Position numbers and translations under genes: made by a program. Shown in pieces: positions 44,676 through 52,932 of a stretch of DNA of 54,609 nt. The stretch is from the NCBI RefSeq assembly GCF_000720185.1, contig NZ_JOIY01000048.1:1-54609 (forward strand). The letters run 5' to 3'. This stretch comes from Streptomyces sp. NRRL S-340. Its GTDB lineage: Bacteria; Actinomycetota; Actinomycetes; Streptomycetales; Streptomycetaceae. The notes beneath the pieces were generated by a model, which saw only the letters and a program-made list of their open reading frames with translations, searched no databases and had not been told where the DNA came from. Positions within the stretch are counted from its first letter, which is position 1. Each line of letters starts with the position of its first letter.

Positions 44676-45407
44676 ATGGACACCGAAGCACAGCCGACCG
44701 AGCGCGACCGCTCCTCCCGCCCTTCCGCCGCCGGATCCGAACGGACTCCGGACACGCAGGGGGCGGAGGACCGGTCGCGTTCGTCGTTGGCGGCGCGCCT
44801 CGCCGGCCGCGTCCCCGGCGGGTGGACCACCCTGTCCGCGCTGACCGGCCTGGTCCTCCTGCTGCTCCTCAACGCGTTCGTGGTGCAGCCGTTCCAGATC
44901 CCCAGCGGGTCCATGGAGCCGGGACTGAGGGTCGGGGACCGGATCCTCGTCGACAAGGTGGCCTACCGTTTCGGTGCCGGGCCGCGGCGCGGGGACGTCG
45001 TCGTGTTCGACGGCACCGGGTACTTCGGGGACGCCGACTACGTCAAACGCGTGGTGGGTGTGGGGGGAGACCACGTGGTCTGCTGCGACGAGAAGGGCAG
45101 GATCGAGGTGAACGGAGAGCCGGTCGACGAGTCGGCGTTCCTTCATCCGGGTGACAGTCCCTCCGCGGTGCCCTTCGACGTCGTGGTGCCGCAGGGCACG
45201 CTGTTCGTCCTCGGCGACCACCGCGGCGACTCCAGCGACTCGCGCGACCACCTGGGCTCCCCGGGCGGCGGCATGGTCCCGGTCGGGGACGTGATAGGCC
45301 GGGCCGACTGGATCGCCTGGCCCCTCGGTCACTGGACCCGCCTCACCCGGCCCGGTGCCTACGCGCGCGTGCCCGCTCCCACCCCGGCGGGCGGTGCCCA
45401 TGGGTAA
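44676..45407 (+). CDS. sipW: Type I signal peptidase, SipW-like
   Basis: Membrane-bound signal peptidase (lepB family) that removes Sec and Tat signal peptides. The 243-residue protein has a hydrophilic N terminus, one membrane anchor (about 52-70, LSALTGLVLLLLLNAFVV), catalytic Ser79 (IPSGSM), catalytic Lys124 (YVKRVVGVGGD), and GDHRGDSSDSRD. It ends PTPAGGAHG without a second membrane segment, as reported for SipW of S. lividans. First of four tandem signal peptidase genes; its stop overlaps the sipX start by eight bases. Confidence 0.93.
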   Translation: MDTEAQPTERDRSSRPSAAGSERTPDTQGAEDRSRSSLAARLAGRVPGGWTTLSALTGLVLLLLLNAFVVQPFQIPSGSMEPGLRVGDRILVDKVAYRFGAGPRRGDVVVFDGTGYFGDADYVKRVVGVGGDHVVCCDEKGRIEVNGEPVDESAFLHPGDSPSAVPFDVVVPQGTLFVLGDHRGDSSDSRDHLGSPGGGMVPVGDVIGRADWIAWPLGHWTRLTRPGAYARVPAPTPAGGAHG

Positions 45408-46539
45408 CCGCGGCAGACCGCGCGGCGCGCAGCCCGGCCCCGCCGACGACCCGCTGCCCACCGGGGTCCGGCGGCCGGCGGGCCCGGCCGGCGGGCGCAC
45501 CCGGGCGGAGCGGCGCAAGCTGCAGCGCAAGGTCAAGCGCAAGCGCCGGCGCTCCGCCGTACGGGAGATCCCGCTCCTGGTCGGCGTGGCCGTCCTCATA
45601 GCGCTGGTGCTGAAGACCTTCCTCGTACAGGCGTTCGTGATCCCGTCGGGCTCGATGGAGCAGACGATCCGCATCGGGGACCGGGTCCTCGTCGACAAGC
45701 TCACCCCCTGGTTCGGCGCCGAGCCGAAACGCGGGGACGTCGTCGTCTTCCGCGATCCGGGCGGCTGGCTGGCCGGCGAGGAGACCGCGAAGAAGAACGA
45801 CCCGATCGTGGTCAAGCAGGTCAAGGAGGCCCTCACCTTCATCGGGCTGCTGCCCTCCGACAACGAGAAGGACCTGATCAAGCGGGTCATCGGGGTCGGC
45901 GGCGACCACGTCAAGTGCTGCGACAAGCAGGGGCGGGTGACCGTCAACGGCGTTCCCCTGAACGAGGGGGACTACCTCTATCCGGACAACGCGCCTTCCG
46001 ACACCCCGTTCGACATCACGGTCCCCGAGGGCCGGCTGTGGGTGATGGGCGACCACCGGGGCAACTCCGCCGACTCCCGCGCCCACCGGAACACCGCCTA
46101 CGGCGGTACGGTCTCGGAGAAGTCCGTGGTGGGACGGGCGCTGGTGATCGGCTGGCCCTTCGGCCACTGGGCCACGCTGCGGGAGCCGGAAACCTTCGCC
46201 GCGGTCTCCGACTCGGCGGCCGGGTCGGACGCCGCCGGGCCGCCGTCGCATAGGGTTGCCCCCTACGATCCCAACAGATCGGTTCAACTCCCGAGCCCTG
46301 CGGAACTCCCGCTCGTTATGGGAGTGGTGGGCCTGCGCCGTGGACGGGGCAGGCGGTGGCGCGGAGTGAGGAGTTGGCGTGGGGGATGTGGCGGTTGGCG
46401 CACGGTCCGGCAGCGACGGCGAGGAGCACCGCGGACACCCCGTGGACGCGGCGGCCCCTGCTGCGGACAACGCCGTGACCTCCGGGAACGAGAGCACGAC
46501 AGCCGAGGACGGCACGGTGACGGAGCACAACCACAGTGA
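45400..46539 (+). CDS. sipX: Type I signal peptidase, SipX-like, with extended C terminus
   Basis: Signal peptidase with a basic N terminus (RRKLQRKVKRKRRRS), membrane anchor (about 57-80), catalytic Ser85 (IPSGSM), Lys161 (LIKRVIGVGGD) and GDHRGNSADSR. The core ends near residue 290. The frame then continues to residue 379: a weakly hydrophobic stretch LPLVMGVVGL and a very Arg/Gly-rich tail. Residues from about 327 onward are encoded out of frame on top of the sipY start, so the tail may be real, vestigial, or the result of a lost stop. ATG overlaps the sipW stop. Confidence 0.88.
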   Translation: MGNRGRPRGAQPGPADDPLPTGVRRPAGPAGGRTRAERRKLQRKVKRKRRRSAVREIPLLVGVAVLIALVLKTFLVQAFVIPSGSMEQTIRIGDRVLVDKLTPWFGAEPKRGDVVVFRDPGGWLAGEETAKKNDPIVVKQVKEALTFIGLLPSDNEKDLIKRVIGVGGDHVKCCDKQGRVTVNGVPLNEGDYLYPDNAPSDTPFDITVPEGRLWVMGDHRGNSADSRAHRNTAYGGTVSEKSVVGRALVIGWPFGHWATLREPETFAAVSDSAAGSDAAGPPSHRVAPYDPNRSVQLPSPAELPLVMGVVGLRRGRGRRWRGVRSWRGGCGGWRTVRQRRRGAPRTPRGRGGPCCGQRRDLREREHDSRGRHGDGAQPQ

Positions 46540-47389
46540 TGAGCAGGCCCCCGGCACAGGCAGCCCGGAGGCGAGGAAGCCGCGGTCCTTCTGGAAGGAA
46601 CTGCCGATCCTGATCGTCATCGCCCTGGTGCTGGCGCTCCTGATCAAGACGTTCCTGGTCCAGGCGTTCTCCATCCCGTCCGACTCGATGCAGAACACCC
46701 TGCAGCGCGGTGACCGGGTCCTGGTCGACAAGCTGACCCCGTGGTTCGGTTCCGAGCCCGACCGCGGCGAGGTCGTCGTCTTCCACGACCCGGACGACTG
46801 GCTGGCCGGCGAGCCGACGGCCAAGCCCAACGCGCTGCAGACCGTGCTCAGCTGGATCGGCCTGATGCCGTCCGCGGAGGAGAAGGACCTGATCAAGCGG
46901 GTCATCGGCGTCGGCGGCGACACCGTCGAGTGCAACGGCACGGGCCCTTTGAAGGTCAACGGCAAGGCGCTGAACGAGCCTTACGTCTACCCGGGCAACA
47001 CCCCGTGCAGCCAGGACGACCAGGGCGGCCAGTTCAAGGTCAAGGTCCCCGAGGGCTTCATCTGGGTCATGGGCGACCACCGCCAGAACTCCCGGGACTC
47101 GCGCTACAACCAGGCCGACAAGAACCACGGCATGGTCCCGGTCAAGGAGGTCGTGGGCCGTGCCATCGTGCGCGCCTGGCCGGTCAATCGCTGGGGCACC
47201 CTGCCCGTCCCGGACACCTTCGACCAGCAGGGCATCGGGCAGCAGTCCTCGGCGGCCGGCGCGCTGACGGTGGCCCCCGGCGGGGTGGCCCTCACCGCCG
47301 CGGTGCCGCTCGTCGTCTGGCGGCGCAAGCGGACCCTGAAGCCGCAGACCGGCACCGGCACCCCGACCACGGCGGCCGGTAGCCGCTGA
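46379..47389 (+). CDS. sipY: Type I signal peptidase, SipY-like
   Basis: Signal peptidase of 336 residues with a long hydrophilic N terminus (1-70), anchor (about 73-96, LPILIVIALVLALLIKTFLVQ), catalytic Ser103 (IPSDSM), Lys173 (LIKRVIGVGGD), and a C-terminal membrane segment (about 298-318) followed by RRKR. GTG 46379 has a clear GTGAGGAG six bases upstream, which fixes the start even though it lies 161 bases inside the sipX frame. The stop codon lies in a 41-bp tandem repeat. SipY is reported as the dominant signal peptidase of S. lividans. Confidence 0.92.
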   Translation: MGDVAVGARSGSDGEEHRGHPVDAAAPAADNAVTSGNESTTAEDGTVTEHNHSDEQAPGTGSPEARKPRSFWKELPILIVIALVLALLIKTFLVQAFSIPSDSMQNTLQRGDRVLVDKLTPWFGSEPDRGEVVVFHDPDDWLAGEPTAKPNALQTVLSWIGLMPSAEEKDLIKRVIGVGGDTVECNGTGPLKVNGKALNEPYVYPGNTPCSQDDQGGQFKVKVPEGFIWVMGDHRQNSRDSRYNQADKNHGMVPVKEVVGRAIVRAWPVNRWGTLPVPDTFDQQGIGQQSSAAGALTVAPGGVALTAAVPLVVWRRKRTLKPQTGTGTPTTAAGSR

Positions 47390-47459
47390 CCGGTACCGGT
47401 TCCGCGACCACGGCGGCCGGTAGCCGCTGACCGGCACCGGCACCCCGACCACGGCGGCG
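47348..47459. repeat. 41-bp tandem repeat across the sipY stop
   Basis: Units start at 47348, 47389 and 47430 (the third partial), each beginning ACCGGCACCGGCACC (or ACCGGTACCGGTTCC) and containing CGACCACGGCGGCCGG and TAGCCGCTG. The sipY stop is in the junction of units 1 and 2. Since 41 is not a multiple of three, copy changes would alter the reading frame at the C terminus. Confidence 0.95.
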
Positions 47460-47596
47460 ACCGCTCGCCTCGGCCGGGGCCCGCCGCCCGCCGCCGCACT
47501 CCCGCCCGTGCCATACACCCGTGCGCCCCTGTGAAACCCCCGTGGAGCTGTGGCTCCGGCCGCGGAAGGGGACTCCCGGGGCCCGGTACCGCCGGG

Positions 47597-47602
47597 TAGG
47601 GT
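47597..47602 (+). promoter_or_regulatory. Putative -10 for leaderless sipZ
   Basis: TAGGGT ends eight bases before the sipZ ATG (47611), with GCGGATCC between and no ribosome binding site. It fits the report that sipZ is transcribed apart from sipWXY. Confidence 0.45.
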
Positions 47603-47610
47603 GCGGATCC

Positions 47611-48387
47611 ATGGGTGGCGAGAGCACGACACGTACGGCCCCGCGCGGCGGCGGCACAGGCAGGAAGTCCGCGGGTGGCAGGACGGGGCAGCGGCTGTCC
47701 GGGCTCGCCGTGGCGCTCGGCCTGGTGCTGTTCCTCGGCGGATTCGCCTGGGCGGCGGTCGTGTACCGGCCCTACACCGTGCCCACCAGCTCCATGACGC
47801 CGACGATCGGTGTGGGCGACCGCGTGCTGGCCCAGCGCGTCGACGGCGACGAGGTGCGCCGTGGTGACGTCGTCGTCTTCCACGACAAGACCTGGGTGGC
47901 GAACGCGCCCGTCGTCAAGCGGGTGGTGGCCGTCGGCGGGGACACGGTCGCGTGCTGCACGGACGGCAAGCTCACCGTCAACGGCAAGCAGATCGACGAG
48001 CCGTACCTGAAGGGCGGCCCCGCCGAGCTCACCGGCTTCCCCACCGTCAAGGTGCCCGAAGGGCGTCTGTTCCTGCTCGGCGACGAGCGCCACGGCTCGC
48101 TGGACTCCACCGCCCACCTCACCGACGCGGCCCGGGGCACCGTCTCCCGCGCCGACGTCACGGCCCGGGTCGACTCCGTGATCTGGCCGGTCAAGGGCAT
48201 GCTGGAGCGGCCGACCGGATTCCAGGCGCTGGGCGCCCTGTCCCCGCCGGGTCCGCTGCGCACGATCTTCTTCCTGATCATCGCGGGCGTGGTCCTGGTG
48301 TTCGCCGGCGGCGCGTACGGGCCGCTCGCCAAGCTGCTGGGCGGCTCCCGCGCCCGCGGACGGACGGAGCCGGTCCGTGCCCGCTGA
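47611..48387 (+). CDS. sipZ: Type I signal peptidase, SipZ-like
   Basis: Signal peptidase of 258 residues: anchor 1 (about 28-51), catalytic Ser61 (VPTSSM), Lys103 (VVKRVVAVGGD), GDERHGSLDST in place of the usual GDHRxxSxDSR, and a C-terminal anchor (about 215-238, IFFLIIAGVVLVFAGGAYG). Glu-Arg for His-Arg in the Asp box is also a sequence feature by which it differs from the three upstream paralogues. The ATG at 47611 is chosen over in-frame upstream starts because it matches the family length and the -10. Its end overlaps the NUDIX gene by 11 bases. Confidence 0.92.
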   Translation: MGGESTTRTAPRGGGTGRKSAGGRTGQRLSGLAVALGLVLFLGGFAWAAVVYRPYTVPTSSMTPTIGVGDRVLAQRVDGDEVRRGDVVVFHDKTWVANAPVVKRVVAVGGDTVACCTDGKLTVNGKQIDEPYLKGGPAELTGFPTVKVPEGRLFLLGDERHGSLDSTAHLTDAARGTVSRADVTARVDSVIWPVKGMLERPTGFQALGALSPPGPLRTIFFLIIAGVVLVFAGGAYGPLAKLLGGSRARGRTEPVRAR

Positions 48388-48907
48388 GACCGCGGACGCG
48401 GGCCACGGCGTGAACGGGTCCGGCGGCGAGCCGCGCAAGGTGGCGCGGGTCGTCCTGCTCGACCCGGCCGACCGCATCCTGCTCCTGCACGGCCACGAGC
48501 CGGACGATCCGGCCGACGACTGGTGGTTCACGCCCGGCGGCGGCCTGGAGGGTGACGAGACCCGCGAGGAGGCCGCCCTGCGGGAACTCGCGGAGGAGAC
48601 CGGCATCACCGAGGTGGACCTCGGCCCGGTGCTCTGGCGCCGTCGCTGCTCCTTCCCGTTCGCGGGTCGCCGCTGGGACCAGGACGAGTGGTACTTCCTG
48701 GCGCGGACGACGCGCACGGCGACGGCGGCCACCGCGCTGACCGAGCTGGAGCGGCGCAGCGTCTTCGGAGCGCGCTGGTGGACGTGTCGGGAACTGGCCC
48801 GCACGCATGAGACCGTGTATCCCACCAGACTCGCCGGGCTGCTGCGCACGCTGCTCGACGAAGGTCCCCCGGCCGCGCCCGTGACCCTGGACACCGAAAT
48901 CGTCTAG
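48377..48907 (+). CDS. NUDIX hydrolase
   Basis: A 176-residue hydrolase with the complete Nudix box GLEGDETREEAALRELAEETGI (56-77), in which the Gx5Ex7REUxEExGU residues are all present. Substrate unknown (nucleoside diphosphate derivatives are usual). GTG start inside the sipZ end gives an 11-base overlap, so it is co-translated with sipZ, in agreement with the reported sipZ operon that includes non-peptidase genes. Confidence 0.93.
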   Translation: MPAETADAGHGVNGSGGEPRKVARVVLLDPADRILLLHGHEPDDPADDWWFTPGGGLEGDETREEAALRELAEETGITEVDLGPVLWRRRCSFPFAGRRWDQDEWYFLARTTRTATAATALTELERRSVFGARWWTCRELARTHETVYPTRLAGLLRTLLDEGPPAAPVTLDTEIV

Positions 48908-48963
48908 GGGTTCACGGGACTGGCGCACAATGGGGGGACCGTACGGCTGAAGGGGAACATGCC

Positions 48964-49272
48964 ATGAGCGCCGAGGACCTCGAGAAGTACGAGACCGAGA
49001 TGGAGCTGAAGCTCTACCGGGAGTACCGCGATGTCGTCGGTCTGTTCAAATACGTGATCGAGACCGAGCGGCGCTTCTACCTCACGAACGACTACGAGAT
49101 GCAGGTGCACTCCGTTCAGGGCGAGGTCTTCTTCGAAGTGACGATGGCCGACGCGTGGGTGTGGGACATGTACCGGCCGGCCCGGTTCGTGAAGCAGGTG
49201 CGCGTGTTGACGTTCAAGGACGTGAACATCGAGGAGCTGAACAAGAGCGACCTGGAACTGCCCGGCGGGTGA
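48964..49272 (+). CDS. DUF2469 family protein
   Basis: A 102-residue conserved actinobacterial protein of unknown function, beginning MSAEDLEKYETEMELKLYREYRDV, rich in Tyr/Phe and acidic residues, with WVWDMYRPARFVK in the middle. No membrane segment or known catalytic motif. The start has AAGGGGAA seven bases upstream; CACAAT at 48926 may be its -10. In mycobacteria the same gene lies between rnhB and yraN; here a NUDIX gene takes the rnhB place. Confidence 0.92.
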   Translation: MSAEDLEKYETEMELKLYREYRDVVGLFKYVIETERRFYLTNDYEMQVHSVQGEVFFEVTMADAWVWDMYRPARFVKQVRVLTFKDVNIEELNKSDLELPGG

Positions 49273-49424
49273 GCCCGGGGGACCGGGCGGTGCCCGGAAG
49301 ACCGCCCGCCTGCGGGAAGATCGCTCGTGCGGGTGACGCGGTTGTCCACAACCGGTGAGTAACCCACCAAGATCCACTCGATGGGTCCCGATGCGTGACG
49401 GTGGGCGCCGGAGGTGGTGCCGAC

Positions 49425-49796
49425 ATGACCACGCATCAAGCACGCAGTGCACTCGGCAGGTACGGAGAGGGCCTGGCGGCGCGCCGGCTGGCCGAGGCGG
49501 GCATGACCGTCCTGGAGCGCAACTGGCGCTGCGGCAGGACCGGCGAGATCGACATCGTGGCCCGCGACGGTGACGTCCTGGTCGTCTGCGAGGTGAAGAG
49601 CCGCAGGGCCGGAGCCTTCCAGCACCCGATGGCCGCGGTCACGCCCGAGAAGGCCGAGCGGCTGCGCGGCCTCGCCGAACGCTGGATCCAGTCCCACGGC
49701 GGAGCACCGCCCGGCGGCGTCCGCATCGACCTGGTGGGCGTCCTGCTGCCCCGGCGCGGCGCGCCCCTCGTCGAGCACGTACGGGGGGTGGCGTGA
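49425..49796 (+). CDS. yraN: UPF0102/YraN endonuclease-like protein
   Basis: A 123-residue Holliday-junction-resolvase-fold protein with the nuclease-like motif [21 protein letters not shown] (E41, D43, E56, K58). Role in DNA uptake or repair is suspected from genome context only. ATG 49425 has GGAGGTGG upstream; an earlier in-frame GTG lacks a site. The stop overlaps the comM start. Confidence 0.93.
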   Translation: MTTHQARSALGRYGEGLAARRLAEAGMTVLERNWRCGRTGEIDIVARDGDVLVVCEVKSRRAGAFQHPMAAVTPEKAERLRGLAERWIQSHGGAPPGGVRIDLVGVLLPRRGAPLVEHVRGVA

Positions 49797-51421
49797 TGGG
49801 ATTCGCGCGCACCTGCTCCGTCGCCCTGGTCGGGGTCGAGGGCGTCGTCGTCGAGGTCCAGGCGGACCTCGAACCGGGCGTCGCCGCCTTCACCCTGGTC
49901 GGACTGCCCGACAAGAGCCTGACCGAGAGCCGCGACCGGGTACGGGCGGCCGTCGTCAACTCCGGTGCCGAATGGCCGCAGAAGAAGCTCACCGTGGGAC
50001 TCAGCCCCGCCTCGGTGCCCAAGGCCGGCAGCGGCTTCGACCTCGCCGTGGCCTGCGCGGTGCTCGGCGCCGCGGAACGGATCGACCCCCGCGTGCTCGC
50101 CGACATCGTGATGATCGGCGAGCTGGGCCTGGACGGCCGGGTGCGCCCCGTGCGGGGCATCCTCCCGGCGGTCCTGGCCGCCGCCGACGCCGGATACGAA
50201 CAAGTGGTCGTACCGGAGTGCGCCGCCGCCGAGGCATCCCTGGTACCCGGCGTCTCGGTGCTCGGCATCCGCAGCCTGCGGCAGCTGATCGCCGTCCTGA
50301 CGGACGAACCCGTACCGGAGGAGGACAGGGACGAGCCGGGCCGCCCCGACCCGCTCCTGGCCGGCCTGCGCGTGCCGGGCACGGCGGCCGCCACCGGCAT
50401 GCACAGCATGGGAGCCGCCCAGCACGACCAGGGACACGACCTCGCCGACGTCGTCGGCCAGCGCTCCGCGCGCACCGCGCTGGAGGTCGCCGCGGCCGGC
50501 GGACACCACCTGTTCCTCGAAGGCCCACCGGGCGCCGGCAAGACCATGCTCGCCGAACGGCTCCCCGCCGTCCTGCCCCCGCTCGGCCGCCAGGAGTCCC
50601 TGGAGGTCACCGCCGTCCACTCGGTGGCCGGGCTCCTGCCGCCGGGCAAACCGCTGATCGACCTCGCCCCCTACTGCGCCCCGCACCACTCGGCCACCAT
50701 GCAGGCACTCGTCGGCGGCGGCCAGGGCGTCGCCCGCCCCGGAGCCGTCTCCCTCGCCCACCGGGGCGTGCTCTTCCTCGACGAGACCCCCGAGTTCAGC
50801 AGTCACGCCCTCGACGCCCTGCGCCAGCCCCTGGAGGCGGGGCACGTGGTGATCGCCCGCAGCGCGGGTGTGGTGCGGTTCCCGGCGAAGTTCCTCATGG
50901 TCCTCGCGGCCAACCCCTGCCCCTGCGGACGGTTCTCGCAGCGCGACACCCTGTGCGACTGCTCGCCCTCCGCGATCCGCCGCTACCAGGCCCGGCTCTC
51001 CGGGCCGCTGCTGGACCGGGTCGACCTGCGGATCGAGGTGGACCCGGTCACCCGCGCCGAACTGGCCCGGCGCGACGCCGCGGGCGAGTCCACGCGCACG
51101 GTGGCCTGCCGGGTGCGGGCCGCCCGGGAGCGCGCGGCGGCCCGGCTCGCGGGGACGCCCTGGCGGACCAACAGCGAGATCCCCGGACGCGAGCTGCGCA
51201 GCCGCTGGCACGCCGCCGCCGGCGCCATGGACGAGGCCGAGCGCAACCTGGAGCGCGGTGTCCTCACGGCCCGCGGACTCGACCGGGTGCTGCGCGTGGC
51301 GTGGACCGTCGCGGACCTCGTCGGCCACGACCGGCCCGACGCGACCGACGTCGCCCTCGCCCTGCAACTGCGCACCGGAGTGCCGCGTGGCGTGCCCATG
51401 GCCCTCGGGGCGCCGGCATGA
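49796..51421 (+). CDS. comM: YifB/ComM-family Mg-chelatase-like AAA+ ATPase
   Basis: A 541-residue AAA+ protein. ComM is a hexameric branch-migration helicase that helps integrate single-stranded DNA in competent bacteria. N-terminal ChlI-like domain (ALVGVEGVVVEVQADL, VGLPDKSLTESRDRVRAA), Walker A GPPGAGKT (243-250), Walker B VLFLDE and C-terminal Mg-chelatase subunit domain. It also carries the four-cysteine segment NPCPCGRFSQRDTLCDCSP. Start ATG at 49796; a GTG at 49793 is an alternative. Overlaps yraN and dprA, so yraN-comM-dprA is an operon. Confidence 0.94.
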   Translation: MGFARTCSVALVGVEGVVVEVQADLEPGVAAFTLVGLPDKSLTESRDRVRAAVVNSGAEWPQKKLTVGLSPASVPKAGSGFDLAVACAVLGAAERIDPRVLADIVMIGELGLDGRVRPVRGILPAVLAAADAGYEQVVVPECAAAEASLVPGVSVLGIRSLRQLIAVLTDEPVPEEDRDEPGRPDPLLAGLRVPGTAAATGMHSMGAAQHDQGHDLADVVGQRSARTALEVAAAGGHHLFLEGPPGAGKTMLAERLPAVLPPLGRQESLEVTAVHSVAGLLPPGKPLIDLAPYCAPHHSATMQALVGGGQGVARPGAVSLAHRGVLFLDETPEFSSHALDALRQPLEAGHVVIARSAGVVRFPAKFLMVLAANPCPCGRFSQRDTLCDCSPSAIRRYQARLSGPLLDRVDLRIEVDPVTRAELARRDAAGESTRTVACRVRAARERAAARLAGTPWRTNSEIPGRELRSRWHAAAGAMDEAERNLERGVLTARGLDRVLRVAWTVADLVGHDRPDATDVALALQLRTGVPRGVPMALGAPA

Positions 51422-52662
51422 GCGCCGTCCCGCGCCACCCGGACCCGGGCGGCCTCCCCGGCCCCGCCCGCGGGCGCGACGACCACACCGCGGCTCTTCC
51501 CGGCCCCGCCCCCGGCCTCCCCGGCCCCGAAGTGCTGGCGCGGGTCTTCCTCAGCCGGGTCCTGGAGCCCGGGGACGTGACCGGCGGGCGGTGGGTGCGG
51601 GAACTGGGCGCGGTGGACACCGCCCGGCGGCTGCGGGAAGGCACGCCGCCGCTGCCGGGCGTGTCGGACAGACGCTGGGCGGGCCTGTGCGCACGTGCGG
51701 CACGGGCCGACCCCGAGCGGGACCTCGCCGCCGCACGCGAGGCCGGGGTGCGGTTCGTGTGCCCCGGCGGCGGCGAGTGGCCCGCCCAGCTCGACGACCT
51801 TGCGGACGCCCGGCCCACCGGCCTGTGGGTGCGCGGCCGGCCCAGCCTGCGCATGTGGGCCCTGCGGTCGGTGTCCCTGGTCGGCGCCCGGGCCTGCACC
51901 GAGTACGGCGCGCACATGGCCGGCACCCTGGCCGCAGGGCTGGCCGAGCGCGGCTGGGTGGTGGTCTCCGGCGGCGCCTACGGAGTCGACGGCGCCGCCC
52001 ACCGGGGCACGCTCGCCGGCGGGGGCGCCACCGTCGCCGTGCTGGCCTGCGGCGTCGACCGGCCCTACCCCCGCGGCCACACCGGGCTCATCACCAGGAT
52101 CGCCCAGCAGGGCCTGGTGATCGGCGAGCTGCCGCCCGGCGACCACCCCACGCCGAACAGGTTCATCGTCCGCAACCGGGTCATCGCCGCCCTCACCCGC
52201 GGCACCGTGGTCGTGGAGGCCGCCCTGCGCAGCGGCTCCCTCGTCACCGCACGGGCCGCGCAGCGCCTGGGCCGCCACACCATGGGCGTCCCGGGGCCGG
52301 CCACCAGCGCCCGCTCGGCAGGCGTCCACGAACTGCTGCGCGGCGGCGCCACGCTCGTCACCGACGCCGCGGAGGTCGTCGAACTGGTCGGTGACATCGG
52401 CGAGCTCGCCCCCGACCGGCGCGGCCCCGTCCTCCCGCGCGACCTGCTGGAACCGGAGGCCCGGCAGATCCTGGCCGCGCTCCCCGCCCGCGGCGCGCCG
52501 TCGGCGGCGGACATCGCCCGCGACGCCCGGACGACACCGGACGACGCGGTCGCGAGACTGTACGAACTGCGCGCCCTCGGTTACGTCGAACGACATGGCG
52601 ACGGATGGAAGTTGACACGCCAGGCGATGATCTCGGGCCGAGCCGATCCGGACGCGTGCTGA
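51418..52662 (+). CDS. dprA: DNA processing protein DprA
   Basis: Rossmann-fold protein that loads RecA on single-stranded DNA. The 414-residue protein has an N-terminal Pro-rich extension (1-40), SVSLVGARACTEYG, SGGAYGVDGAAHRG (about 183-196), NRFIVRNRVIAAL and a C-terminal winged helix (about 335-405). ATG overlaps the comM stop (ATGA). Streptomyces is not known to be naturally transformable, so the role is probably in recombination. It ends the operon; whiG follows after 271 bases. Confidence 0.95.
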   Translation: MSAVPRHPDPGGLPGPARGRDDHTAALPGPAPGLPGPEVLARVFLSRVLEPGDVTGGRWVRELGAVDTARRLREGTPPLPGVSDRRWAGLCARAARADPERDLAAAREAGVRFVCPGGGEWPAQLDDLADARPTGLWVRGRPSLRMWALRSVSLVGARACTEYGAHMAGTLAAGLAERGWVVVSGGAYGVDGAAHRGTLAGGGATVAVLACGVDRPYPRGHTGLITRIAQQGLVIGELPPGDHPTPNRFIVRNRVIAALTRGTVVVEAALRSGSLVTARAAQRLGRHTMGVPGPATSARSAGVHELLRGGATLVTDAAEVVELVGDIGELAPDRRGPVLPRDLLEPEARQILAALPARGAPSAADIARDARTTPDDAVARLYELRALGYVERHGDGWKLTRQAMISGRADPDAC

Positions 52663-52731
52663 CCGAGCGTGTTCGGCCGTCCGGGGGAACGCCGACGCCT
52701 GCGTAAATTCCCGCAGTTGAGCGTTCACCCT

Positions 52732-52746
52732 GTCACCCAGGGTGAC
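52732..52746. promoter_or_regulatory. 15-bp dyad upstream of whiG
   Basis: GTCACCC A GGGTGAC, perfect around a central A, with a further TTCACCC (52724-52730) just before it in direct orientation. It lies 70 bases past dprA and about 187 bases before the whiG ATG. It could be an operator; there is no T tract to suggest a terminator. Confidence 0.4.
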
Positions 52747-52932
52747 GCGGATGACCCGGTGGAGCGCCTTGCGGAACGTATCTGCGCACGCCCCGCGCCC
52801 CGCCGTTCGCGCACCGCGACACTCCAGTCACGCTACGCTCACGTGGTTTCGACGAGGACACCCGATACCGAACCCAGACCGACAGCTCACCCAGAAAGCC
52901 GCATCCCACGGCAGAACGGCACAAGGCGACGA

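Noticed and set aside
46476..46519. Later GTG starts of sipY (46475, 46517) to shorten the sipX overlap
   Set aside because: The AGGAG site six bases before 46379 is much better, and the sipX frame would still overlap by 20-65 bases.
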